This document shows positions 1 to 6,710 of a stretch of DNA of 11,049 nucleotides, in pieces. The translations under genes and the position numbers were made by a program. This DNA comes from Phycisphaerales bacterium. Lineage in GTDB: Bacteria > Planctomycetota > Phycisphaerae > Phycisphaerales > UBA1924. The stretch's first letter is position 1, and the number at the start of each line of letters is the position of its first letter. The stretch lies in the NCBI GenBank assembly GCA_029212425.1, contig JARGNC010000080.1, forward strand, positions 1 through 11,049, given 5' to 3'. The notes under the pieces are model-generated. The model was not told the origin of the DNA and made no database searches. It worked only from the letters and a program-made list of their open reading frames with translations.

Positions 1-471
1 GACTCCGGCGTTGATGCGGTCGCGGAGTGCGAGACCGACTGAGCCGGGGGAGCCGACATTGCGGACGGTGGTAAATCCGGCTTCGACGGTTTTCTTTGCG
101 TTGGCGACGGCGTCGATTGCGGAGTGGGCTTCGGATTCTTGCATGCGGCGGCTCATGCGTTCGGCGGCGGGTTTGATCTCTCCGGTGAGGTGGGTGTGGC
201 AGTCGATGAGTCCGGGGAGAACGAAATGGTTGGAGAGGTCGATGAGTTCGACGGTGTCGTCATCGGTTTGGACATTGCTGGGATCGGTGAAGCCGTCGGT
301 GATCGAGACGATTGTGTCATCGATGACGAGGATTGATTGGGTTTGCTTTGGGGGCTGTCCCGGGATGGCGATGAGGGTGCCGCAGTGGATGAGGGTTGTT
401 TTGGCGAGTGCGGTTGTATGGGAGAGGAAGCCGAGGGTGAGTGCGAAGGCAGTGAGTATTGCTCGGTTCAT
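1..471 (-). CDS. Secreted amidohydrolase, N-terminal part (C-terminus outside window)
   Basis: This is the first 157 residues of a metal-dependent amidohydrolase. Residues 1-23 look like a Sec signal peptide: positive MNR, a hydrophobic run, then ALA before the mature start near KTTLIHCG. The mature part opens with the small beta domain typical of the superfamily, followed by VLPGLIDCHTHLTGE. This contains the HxH metal-binding pair (His92, His94) that begins the TIM barrel. AGFTTVRNVG (about 131-140) matches the GxTTVRDxG strand common in imidazolonepropionase and prolidase-like members. The remaining metal ligands lie beyond the left edge, so the substrate cannot be told; export would suit a periplasmic peptidase-like or scavenging enzyme. 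The ATG at 471 is chosen because AAGGAAG (477-483) sits 5 nt upstream and the signal peptide follows directly. It starts 32 nt after the rny stop on the same strand, so the two are probably co-transcribed. Confidence 0.88.
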   Translation of the reverse strand, partial: MNRAILTAFALTLGFLSHTTALAKTTLIHCGTLIAIPGQPPKQTQSILVIDDTIVSITDGFTDPSNVQTDDDTVELIDLSNHFVLPGLIDCHTHLTGEIKPAAERMSRRMQESEAHSAIDAVANAKKTVEAGFTTVRNVGSPGSVGLALRDRINAGV

Positions 472-503
472 GATGGCTTCCTTGGAATAGATTTACTGTT
501 GTA

Positions 504-2123
504 TTAGCGTGCGAGTTCGATGGCTCTTGTTTCTCTGAGTACGGTGACTTTGATCTCGCCGGGGAAGGTCATTTCGTTGGAGACGCGTTTGGCGATCTCG
601 TGGGCGGCGAGGTAGGCCTCGTCGTCGGAGACACGATCGGCGTCGATCATGACGCGGATTTCTCGGCCGGCTTGAACAGCGAAGGCTTCGGTGACACCTG
701 GCTGTGACTTCGCGATGTCTTCGAGATCGTGGAGGCGCTGGATGTAGCGTTCCATGGATTCGCGGCGGGCGCCTGGGCGTGCGGCGGAGACGGCGTCGGC
801 GGCCATGATGATTGGGGTGTAGTGCGTGGTTGCGGGGATGTCGGCGTGGTGACCACCGATGGCGTTGAGGACGGCTTCGTCTTTCTCGCCGTACTGGGCG
901 GCGAAGTCCATCCCGATCTTGGGGTGTCCGCCTTCCATTTCGTGGTCCATTGCTTTCCCGATGTCATGGAGGAATCCGGCTCGCCGAGCGAGTCGTCCGT
1001 CGAGTCCGAGTTGGTCGGCGATGATCTGGGAGAGATAGGCGACTTCCATTGAGTGTTTAAGGACATTTTGGCCGTAGGAGGTGCGGTAGGTGAGCTTGCC
1101 CATAGCTTCGATGACTTTGGGATGAAGTCCTTTGAGTTTGAGTTCCATCGCGGCGTCTTTGCCTGCCTTGATGACTTTCTCGTCGATTTCTGAGCGGACT
1201 TTTTCGGTGACTTCTTCGATGCGGGAGGGGTGCATTCGGCCGTCGGCGATGAGGCGTTCGAGGGCTTCGACCGCGACGGCTTGGCGGACCTTGTCGAAAC
1301 ACGAGACGACGATGACTCCGGGGGTGTCGTCGACGATGATGTCGGCTCCGGTGGCTTTCTCGAAGGCGCGGATGTTTCGTCCTTCGCGACCGATGATTCG
1401 GCCTTTGAGATCGTCGGAGGGGATCGCGACGGTGCGGACGGTGGCTTCGGAGGAGTGCTCGTTGGCGTATCGCTGGATCGCGTTGATGAGGATCTCGCGG
1501 GCTTCGTCCTTCGCTCCGTCCTCGGCTTCTTCGATGATCTCGCGGGTGACTTTGCCCATCTCGCCGCGGGCTTTGTCGGCGACGCGCTCGAGGAGGAGTT
1601 CTTTCGCTTGAGATCGGTCGAGCTGGGCGACGCGTTCGAGTTCGTGTTGTTGTTTTTCGATCAGTTCATCGAGCTGGGTGTTACGGGCTTCGAGTTTGGC
1701 TTTGCGTTCGTCGAGTTTTTCGGCCCTGTCGGAAAGTGATTGCTCGCGCTGGGAGAGGGTTTCGTCTTTGCGGTCGACGAGGTCTTCTCGCTTGGCAAGA
1801 CGGCGTTCGGATTCTCTGACATCGGCGCGCGCGACTTCGAGTTCTTTGTCGACCTCTTCCTTGCGTGTGAGCGCTTTGCGTTCCGCGTCGATGATGATCT
1901 TCTCAGCGGCGGATTTGGCGTCGTCCTCGGCTCGCTTGGTGAGGTGCGAGGTTTCTGATTTGAGGGCTTGGAGCTTTTTCGATGCGAGCATGGGCGCGAG
2001 GTAGAAACCTACCGCAGCACCAACGAATATCGCGATGAGGGCAACAATGAAGAGTGTGATATTGCTTTGGCTGGGGGATTGGGTTGACTGTGCGAGCGTC
2101 AGAATTGGATTGGCGTAGTCCAC
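504..2123 (-). CDS. rny: Ribonuclease Y (membrane-anchored endoribonuclease)
   Basis: RNase Y starts mRNA decay by endonucleolytic cleavage and is tethered to the inner membrane face. The 539 residues show the whole family architecture. There is one N-terminal membrane helix (about 22-42) and a long charged coiled coil (about 48-195, rich in E, K, R and A). A KH RNA-binding domain follows, with the GRIIGREGRN loop at 241-250. The HD hydrolase domain contains VLKHSMEVAYLS (354-365) and the metal-binding His386-Asp387 in FLHDIGK, then GGHH at 423-426. Length is close to the usual 510-540 residues. The start is GTG at 2123, supported by GGAG (2130-2133) 6 nt upstream and by the short hydrophilic segment before the membrane helix. 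It precedes the amidohydrolase gene by 32 nt. No clear promoter was found upstream. Identification is very secure. Confidence 0.98.
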   Translation of the reverse strand: MDYANPILTLAQSTQSPSQSNITLFIVALIAIFVGAAVGFYLAPMLASKKLQALKSETSHLTKRAEDDAKSAAEKIIIDAERKALTRKEEVDKELEVARADVRESERRLAKREDLVDRKDETLSQREQSLSDRAEKLDERKAKLEARNTQLDELIEKQQHELERVAQLDRSQAKELLLERVADKARGEMGKVTREIIEEAEDGAKDEAREILINAIQRYANEHSSEATVRTVAIPSDDLKGRIIGREGRNIRAFEKATGADIIVDDTPGVIVVSCFDKVRQAVAVEALERLIADGRMHPSRIEEVTEKVRSEIDEKVIKAGKDAAMELKLKGLHPKVIEAMGKLTYRTSYGQNVLKHSMEVAYLSQIIADQLGLDGRLARRAGFLHDIGKAMDHEMEGGHPKIGMDFAAQYGEKDEAVLNAIGGHHADIPATTHYTPIIMAADAVSAARPGARRESMERYIQRLHDLEDIAKSQPGVTEAFAVQAGREIRVMIDADRVSDDEAYLAAHEIAKRVSNEMTFPGEIKVTVLRETRAIELAR

Positions 2124-2292
2124 GATCGACTCCGTGCCGAGGTTGATCTGCTGGCTTTCATCGCCTGCTTGGAGCAGATTTGGGTTCGGCGTTCGGGCGC
2201 GTCTGGGCGTTGTTTCTTCGGTGCTGGTTATCGATCAAGATCGTGATGTTTGCGTTGGTCGGGGAGCTTGGTTATCGGGTGCTGAAGTGAAC

Positions 2293-2301
2293 TGATATAG
2301 A
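2293..2301 (+). promoter_or_regulatory. Possible extended -10 promoter element
   Basis: The string TGATATAGA fits the extended -10 pattern TGnTATAAT, with 5 of 6 core bases matching (TATAGA differs from TATAAT at the last two positions only if scored strictly, giving 4 of 6). No good -35 lies at 16-18 nt; TTGGTT at 2269-2274 is 21 nt away. If used, transcription would start near 2308 and give a leader of about 265 nt before the lipoprotein gene, including the 2447-2470 hairpin. Weak evidence. Confidence 0.18.
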
Positions 2302-2446
2302 ACGAGAATGGATGAGGGAGATTCGTCTTGTCCTACGAGAAAGCAAACTGGATTGAACGGAACCGGTCATGGTTGCCGATGATCTTGATGGATACCTGAC
2401 TGGGCCGATTATTGGGGCTCAAACGGGCGGTTTTGGGTATGTTTGA

Positions 2447-2470
2447 GTCGAGTTGGTTGTCCAACTCGAC
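2447..2470. repeat. Perfect 10-bp inverted repeat with 4-nt loop
   Basis: GTCGAGTTGG, loop TTGT, then CCAACTCGAC form a perfect hairpin. It lies 102 nt before the lipoprotein ATG. No run of T follows on either strand, so it is not a typical intrinsic terminator. It could be a structured element in a long leader, the 3' end of a small RNA, or a dyad bound by a regulator. The symmetry is seen directly; the role is unknown. Confidence 0.55.
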
Positions 2471-2532
2471 GACTAATGTCTATCTTAGCAAGTTCTTTGG
2501 TGCTCGTGGCGACCTTTGCGGGCTCAAAATCG

Positions 2533-2538
2533 TACAAT
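2533..2538 (+). promoter_or_regulatory. Candidate -10 box for the lipoprotein gene
   Basis: TACAAT matches the -10 consensus at 5 of 6 positions. It would place the transcription start near 2545, giving a short leader of about 27 nt that contains the strong SD GGAGAAG (2560-2566). No recognisable -35 is present at 16-18 nt upstream (CGACCT at 2510-2515), so activator dependence or a false match are both possible. Confidence 0.35.
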
Positions 2539-2571
2539 AGTGATTACCAGACTCCCATTGGAGAAGCGCAC

Positions 2572-3453
2572 ATGCATTCGAACGGACAGATCAGCCGGAC
2601 AAACAGGACTCGCGTGATGGCCATGATTATGGCGGCGGGGCTCTCGGCGACGATGATTGGCGGGATCAGCGGGTGCAAAGAACGCAAGCGGATGGGCGGG
2701 ATTCAGGCCCGAATTCAGGCCAAAAAACTGGCTCACACGGTCCCCATTGATGGGATCCCCATCACAATCGGGCAGTTCACGGCTGTGGATATCGAGAATC
2801 CAAGCGGTGATGTCGAGATCCGGTCGCATTCGCGTCATGAGAAGGCGTATGTAGAGTTTAAAATCCGTAAAGAGCAGTGGTTGCGCTGGCGGATGGCTCA
2901 CCAAGGCATCGAGTTTAATCCGGTTGGCGACTATTTCACGGCTGAGTACATTGTGCCTGATGGGTCATTGAATCAATATGGCACGCTAGTGGTCCGTCCG
3001 ACTGATTTATCGATTGAGGGGTTCCGGCCTCCGATTGATGTGTTGATTTCGATCCCGCGCTGTGATGGGGCGAAAGTCTCGACGAGCAATGGCCGCATCA
3101 TGATTACTGGTGTGACGGGAACGCTTGAGCTTCGGAACGGGGATGAGTTCACCAAGGGTGGCGATATCATTATCCGTACTGGGGAAAATCCTGTTGAAGA
3201 AGTGATGGCGTACACAAGCAAGGGCGATGTGCACCTGGTTGCATCACCTGAGAATGCTGGTGTCTTTGATATCTCAGCTCCTCGCGGGGACGCAAGGTTC
3301 TCTTCGAAGTTTGGGTATGTAGACCACTCGATGCCTGAGCGTGGACGCTGGACTGGCATTTGGAATGATGGCACCAATGCGATCTCGCTGCACTCAGAGA
3401 ATGGGAATGCGGAGGTCTATGTGACTGAGCAGCCTCAGTTCTATCGTCCCTGA
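2572..3453 (+). CDS. Lipoprotein with DUF4097-like beta-repeat domain
   Basis: The 293-residue product has a basic N-terminus, a hydrophobic stretch (about 15-30) and the lipobox ISGC with lipidated Cys35, followed by charged KERKR, so it should be a membrane-anchored lipoprotein facing the periplasm. The mature part contains short beta-rungs with phrases such as VDIENPSGDVEIRSH, VSTSNGRIMITGVTG, AYTSKGDVHLVA and SENGNAEVYV. This recurring S/N-x-G-x-hydrophobic pattern is typical of DUF4097/DUF4098 proteins (putative adhesin-like right-handed beta structures of unknown function). The family match is by pattern, so the function is unassigned. The ATG at 2572 is favoured by GGAGAAG (2560-2566). 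An in-frame ATG at 2476 would add a second hydrophobic segment but lacks an SD. The gene stands alone between a divergent and a convergent neighbour and ends 23 nt before the shared terminator. Confidence 0.82.
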   Translation: MHSNGQISRTNRTRVMAMIMAAGLSATMIGGISGCKERKRMGGIQARIQAKKLAHTVPIDGIPITIGQFTAVDIENPSGDVEIRSHSRHEKAYVEFKIRKEQWLRWRMAHQGIEFNPVGDYFTAEYIVPDGSLNQYGTLVVRPTDLSIEGFRPPIDVLISIPRCDGAKVSTSNGRIMITGVTGTLELRNGDEFTKGGDIIIRTGENPVEEVMAYTSKGDVHLVASPENAGVFDISAPRGDARFSSKFGYVDHSMPERGRWTGIWNDGTNAISLHSENGNAEVYVTEQPQFYRP

Positions 3454-3476
3454 TTCTGTCGAAGTTTGATTCTACA

Positions 3477-3504
3477 AAAACACCCGCATTCGTGCGGGTG
3501 TTTT
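3477..3504. terminator. Bidirectional intrinsic terminator
   Basis: A perfect 12-bp stem, AAAACACCCGCA pairing with TGCGGGTGTTTT around a TTCG loop, lies between two convergent stop codons (3453 plus, 3529 minus). On the plus strand it ends in TTTTCTTT; on the minus strand its 3' arm ends in TTTTT. It therefore fits a terminator in both directions, for the lipoprotein gene and for the minus-strand cluster ending with the PilZ-like gene. Confidence 0.93.
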
Positions 3505-3528
3505 CTTTGGTTTGCAAGCCACGGTTGA

Positions 3529-4380
3529 TCAGGCGGCTTTGCGTGATCCGAGCTGTGAGCTGCGGATGAAGCGGTCGATTTCATTGATGATGAACGACTT
3601 GTGGTCGGTGGACTGGGAGAAGTCGAAGGCGAGGCCGGCATAGGTGTTCTGCTGTGAATCCATATGGGTGTGCGCCATTCTCGCGACCATTCCAAGAGGG
3701 GCTGGGACTGCGGGCGTGAGATTGACGGACAACCAGAAAAGGTGACCGGAATCGAGTGCTGCTCGGTTTTCTTTGTCTACGACCAAGCCGACACCTCCCC
3801 CACCGATGTTGGCGAGTTTGGCTTCGAAGTGTGGTCCGACTTCGGGGAGCATTTGTGGGTCGATCTCATTTGATCCGAGGGCGCCTTGCTCTCTGAGCTG
3901 GCTGACCATGAGTCGATTGGCGATCTCGATGGGGCCTGCGGAGTGTTGGTTGAGGAGGGGCCAGGCGTTGACTGTTGGGAGATCAACTTGTGCGGTGGAG
4001 GTTCTGTCGAAGTTTCGTCGCATGCAGCGTTCGACATTCTCAGGCATTTGCACGATGAGTTTTTTGAAGACGCCTCTTGTGGAGTTGTCGGAAATCGACT
4101 TGATTGATTTGGTGTGGAACATCCAGCGGTTTTGTCCGACGGAGAGGATTCCAATGAGCGGGGTGCCGTTCTCGATGTGGAAGGAGAGCCCCATCGCTCC
4201 TGGGTGTTCGAGCGTGAGCGTGCTGTCATCGAAATCAATCAGACGCACACGCCAGACGAGGTTCTTAGAGTCTGGAGAGGAGTTTGAAGAGTTGACGGTG
4301 AACTCAAGACCTCCGCCTCTGGAGCAGATCTTCTCGAGTGATTGACGCCAACGGTCTGTTCTTGAACGGTTTGCGGGCAT
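3529..4380 (-). CDS. PilZ-like domain protein, YcgR-like arrangement
   Basis: The 283-residue product has no signal peptide or membrane helix, so it is probably cytoplasmic. Residues about 14-110 form a beta-rich region like the N-terminal domain of YcgR-type proteins. It leads into ERCMRRNFDRTS (117-128), which resembles the RxxxR motif that opens PilZ domains and binds cyclic di-GMP. ANIGGGGVGLVV (190-201) sits where the [D/N]xSxxG motif belongs, but the serine is a glycine. The two motifs are about 65 residues apart, more than usual, with an inserted polar segment (about 135-180). Binding of cyclic di-GMP is therefore plausible but unproven. The start at ATG 4380 is chosen for AAAGG (4389-4393) 8 nt upstream; upstream in-frame residues are not protein-like. 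It is the last gene of the minus-strand cluster, 92 nt after the transglutaminase gene. Confidence 0.72.
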   Translation of the reverse strand: MPANRSRTDRWRQSLEKICSRGGGLEFTVNSSNSSPDSKNLVWRVRLIDFDDSTLTLEHPGAMGLSFHIENGTPLIGILSVGQNRWMFHTKSIKSISDNSTRGVFKKLIVQMPENVERCMRRNFDRTSTAQVDLPTVNAWPLLNQHSAGPIEIANRLMVSQLREQGALGSNEIDPQMLPEVGPHFEAKLANIGGGGVGLVVDKENRAALDSGHLFWLSVNLTPAVPAPLGMVARMAHTHMDSQQNTYAGLAFDFSQSTDHKSFIINEIDRFIRSSQLGSRKAA

Positions 4381-4383
4381 GGT

Positions 4384-4419
4384 GATCGCCTTTCTACATG
4401 TCGATGTAGGAAAGGGATC
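4384..4419 (-). promoter_or_regulatory. Leader hairpin covering the SD of the PilZ-like gene
   Basis: On the minus-strand mRNA the arms GAUC, CCUUU and CUACAU pair with AUGUAG, AAAGG and GAUC around a CGAC loop. This makes 15 base pairs with one bulged C on each side. The AAAGG arm is the only SD-like sequence before the ATG at 4380, so folding would hide it. No U-run follows, so this is not a terminator. The structure is read directly from sequence; control of translation by it is inference. Confidence 0.55.
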
Positions 4420-4446
4420 GGTGTGATGAATGCGATTGTTGACCAA

Positions 4447-4474
4447 AACCCGGTCGATTCTCTCGCGACGGGTT
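4447..4474 (-). terminator. Terminator-like hairpin at the end of the transglutaminase gene
   Basis: On the minus strand AACCCGTCG pairs with CGA(C)CGGGTT across a 9-nt loop: nine pairs with one bulge, followed by TTGG so that only four T in a row occur. It begins within the TAA stop. It may partly terminate transcription and lower expression of the downstream PilZ-like gene. The T-tract is poor, so confidence is limited. Confidence 0.35.
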
Positions 4475-6710
4475 ATCGGAGCAGGTCGATGGCGGCTTGT
4501 AGTGATGCGATGAGGGGCTGGGATTGGGAGATTGTTGATCTGTGGTTGTTGTTCGCAAAGTGGAACTGGTACAGGGTGGCGGTTGCGCTGCGGATACTTT
4601 GTGCGAGTTCGGAATGGTCTGAATCAGGGATGGAATCGAGATGTGTGCGGAGGGGGAGGCCTTGAGGGCAGGGGGATCCGATTGCGTTGAGTTTCGTGTG
4701 GATGAGGGTGTTGAGTTGCTTCGCGATGTGCTCGGCTCGTTTGCTTGGTCGGCTCGGCGTGTTGAGAAGAAGGAATAGACGCAATCGGGTACGGAGTGAT
4801 TGGAAAGACTTTGCTCTGGTCATGAATACTAAGACGAGACCTGTCGAGAGGGTGATGACGAATACCGTCCCAGCAAAGATGAGGGCTTGGCGGAGAAGTT
4901 GGGTGCGTCCGGTTGCGATTCGTTCTTGGAGTGTGTTTGCGGCTGATTCGAGACCGAGGTTTGGATCGAGATCTCCGAACACGGCGTTTCTGGATTCGGT
5001 GTCGTATCCGATGATTGCGGAAACCCACGCGTGCTCGATGGCTTCGTAGAACTTTGAGACGGTTCGGAAGATGGAGGGTTCGGGTTCGTGGATTTCGTGG
5101 AAGTCTTCTTGGGGGGTGCCGTCGAATGTTCTCCAGAAGTTTGGGGCGACCATCGCTTCGACCCATGCGTGGGCATTGGACTCGCGGACGATGAAGCTGT
5201 CGTTGACATCATTGAACTCGGCGGCGACATATCCGGTGATCACTCTTGACGGGATTCCAACAGATCTGGTCATGAGTGTGAGTGCGGATGCGTAGTACTC
5301 GCAGTGTCCTCGTTGTCGCTCGAACAGGAACCACTCGGTGGCGTCTTTGCCTTGCGGGACTGGTTCGGAAAGGAGGGAGTATTCGTATTGGGTGCGGAGA
5401 TGGGTTTCGAGTGCGCGGACGGCTTGAGCGTCTTGGCTCGGGGGGCGTGATTCGGGGTTTGGGTCGATCCCTGCGTTGGTGAGGATCTGTTGTGCAAGGG
5501 AAGCGATTGGTGGTGAGATACCGTCCTGGCTGATTTGAGTTCGTTCATAGTCGCTTGGTATGGAGTAGTGTTGGAGCTCTGGGTTGACTGTGCGGATTCG
5601 GTAGGATTGGACTGGGGTCGAAGAGAGCAGGATCATGCGGGTTGCGGGATCAATTCCGACGCGGGATTGGTTCGCGATTGTTTTGAGTTCGAGCGGTTTC
5701 CAAGGGGTAAAGAGGTATCCATAGTTTTGATCGTCGCGATCAAAGGTGATCGCGTACTCGTGTGTCCACTGGGCGCGTGTTGCGTCTTGCACAATGGGGA
5801 CTGACTGGTTCCGGCGGACGATTCGTGTTCGGAAGGTTGTTGGGATGCTCTGGTTGTGGTGGGCGACCCATCGTCCGGATTCGTATTGGGTGAGAACTGA
5901 TCCTCGGAGATAGATTGCTCTGGAGTTCTGTGATCCGAGAGGTTGATCGTTGCGATCTCGGATGGTCATGCGGAGAACAGGGGTTGGAGAACTGGTGATG
6001 CGGCCTGGCCTGCCGAGTTGGACATCTTCTGCGAATCCGGTGGAGATGGATTGTGGTGCGCCCCCCCACTGTCCGAACGCGTTGTTCCCGAGTGATCGTG
6101 GCATGATGAGGAAGATCATGGTCGCAACGACGATACAGATGAATCCTGTAATCACTTGGATTGAGCGGAGTTCTGTGCTCGATATTGAGCTAAAAGATGC
6201 TTCGGCGGTTTGGTGTGGGGTGAGTGCAAAGAGGCGGAAGAGCATGAGTGCTCTGATGAACACGAAACCCATCACAAAGATCCCGAGTCCGGTGACCATG
6301 GAGTTGGATGTGAGCGCTGTGGCGATGAGGAGTGCGAGTGAGAGGACGAGGATTTGGCCGTGATCTCTTGGGGATCTGAGATCGAAGAGTTTGAGGATGA
6401 GCAGGAGTAGAGAGAAGAGTGCGAATGAGCTGACGGAGAAGCTCCCCCTGAGCGCGTTGAGGAGACCAAGCACGATGACAATTGAGAGGAGTGCGTTGAT
6501 TGCGATTCGAGAGATGGAGGATGGGCCTTGCCTCGCATACCAGAATCCTATAGAGCAGCCTACGACCCCGATGACAAAGAAGGATGGCGAGAGATCTGCG
6601 ATGGAGAACATCGTGACTGAACCGAGCATTGTCAGCAACAGGGAACGGAGATAGATCCGCGAGAGTCTCGTGGATTGCTTGGGGAACTGCTTGGAGGTGA
6701 TCGCGGTCAT
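4473..6710 (-). CDS. TgpA-like membrane transglutaminase-fold protein (DUF3488 type)
   Basis: The 745-residue product is an integral membrane protein. About seven hydrophobic helices fill residues 19-203, an extracytoplasmic region spans about 205-605, a further helix lies at about 609-630, and the C-terminal tail (to 745) resembles the DUF4129 region of the family. The transglutaminase/protease core has all three catalytic residues: Cys470 in GHCEYYASAL, His514 in NAHAWVE and Asp530 in WRTFDGTP. This is the arrangement of Pseudomonas TgpA, which is needed for viability there; its substrate is unresolved, and cell-envelope proteins or peptides are suggested. The start is ATG 6710, overlapping the DUF58 stop as ATGA, with no SD, so translation is probably coupled. 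The frame stays open further upstream, but only inside the DUF58 gene. DUF58 and TgpA-like proteins are regular partners, which supports the call. Confidence 0.93.
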   Translation of the reverse strand: MTAITSKQFPKQSTRLSRIYLRSLLLTMLGSVTMFSIADLSPSFFVIGVVGCSIGFWYARQGPSSISRIAINALLSIVIVLGLLNALRGSFSVSSFALFSLLLLILKLFDLRSPRDHGQILVLSLALLIATALTSNSMVTGLGIFVMGFVFIRALMLFRLFALTPHQTAEASFSSISSTELRSIQVITGFICIVVATMIFLIMPRSLGNNAFGQWGGAPQSISTGFAEDVQLGRPGRITSSPTPVLRMTIRDRNDQPLGSQNSRAIYLRGSVLTQYESGRWVAHHNQSIPTTFRTRIVRRNQSVPIVQDATRAQWTHEYAITFDRDDQNYGYLFTPWKPLELKTIANQSRVGIDPATRMILLSSTPVQSYRIRTVNPELQHYSIPSDYERTQISQDGISPPIASLAQQILTNAGIDPNPESRPPSQDAQAVRALETHLRTQYEYSLLSEPVPQGKDATEWFLFERQRGHCEYYASALTLMTRSVGIPSRVITGYVAAEFNDVNDSFIVRESNAHAWVEAMVAPNFWRTFDGTPQEDFHEIHEPEPSIFRTVSKFYEAIEHAWVSAIIGYDTESRNAVFGDLDPNLGLESAANTLQERIATGRTQLLRQALIFAGTVFVITLSTGLVLVFMTRAKSFQSLRTRLRLFLLLNTPSRPSKRAEHIAKQLNTLIHTKLNAIGSPCPQGLPLRTHLDSIPDSDHSELAQSIRSATATLYQFHFANNNHRSTISQSQPLIASLQAAIDLLR

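Larger units (their letters stand above)
2124..2571. other. 448-base divergent intergenic region between rny and the lipoprotein gene
   Basis: No convincing gene is seen here. The region carries the 5' leader of rny (minus strand) and the leader of the lipoprotein gene (plus strand). Visible elements are an extended -10-like string (2293-2301), a perfect 10-bp inverted repeat (2447-2470) and a TACAAT box (2533-2538). The lipoprotein frame stays open from TTG 2443, but the ATG at 2572 is the better start. The length leaves room for a small RNA or a long structured leader, which cannot be confirmed from sequence alone. Confidence 0.6.

Noticed and set aside
1132..1739. Long open frames on the plus strand opposite rny
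   Set aside because: They mirror the strongly identified RNase Y frame, have low-complexity composition (Ser/Arg or Phe/Gly/Asp-rich) and no family resemblance; the strand skew explains the lack of stops.
2231..2243. Palindrome CGATC-AA-GATCG in the rny leader as an operator
   Set aside because: Only 5-bp arms made of the very common GATC/CGATC words of this genome; no nearby promoter makes it more than chance.
2310..2384. Small open frame of 24 codons (ATG 2310) in the long intergenic region
   Set aside because: No SD with proper spacing and no recognisable peptide; frames of this length are expected by chance.
4381..4446. Longer N-terminus for the PilZ-like protein from a TTG at 4446
   Set aside because: The extra 22 residues are not protein-like, TTG is a weak start without an SD, and the sequence forms the leader hairpin.
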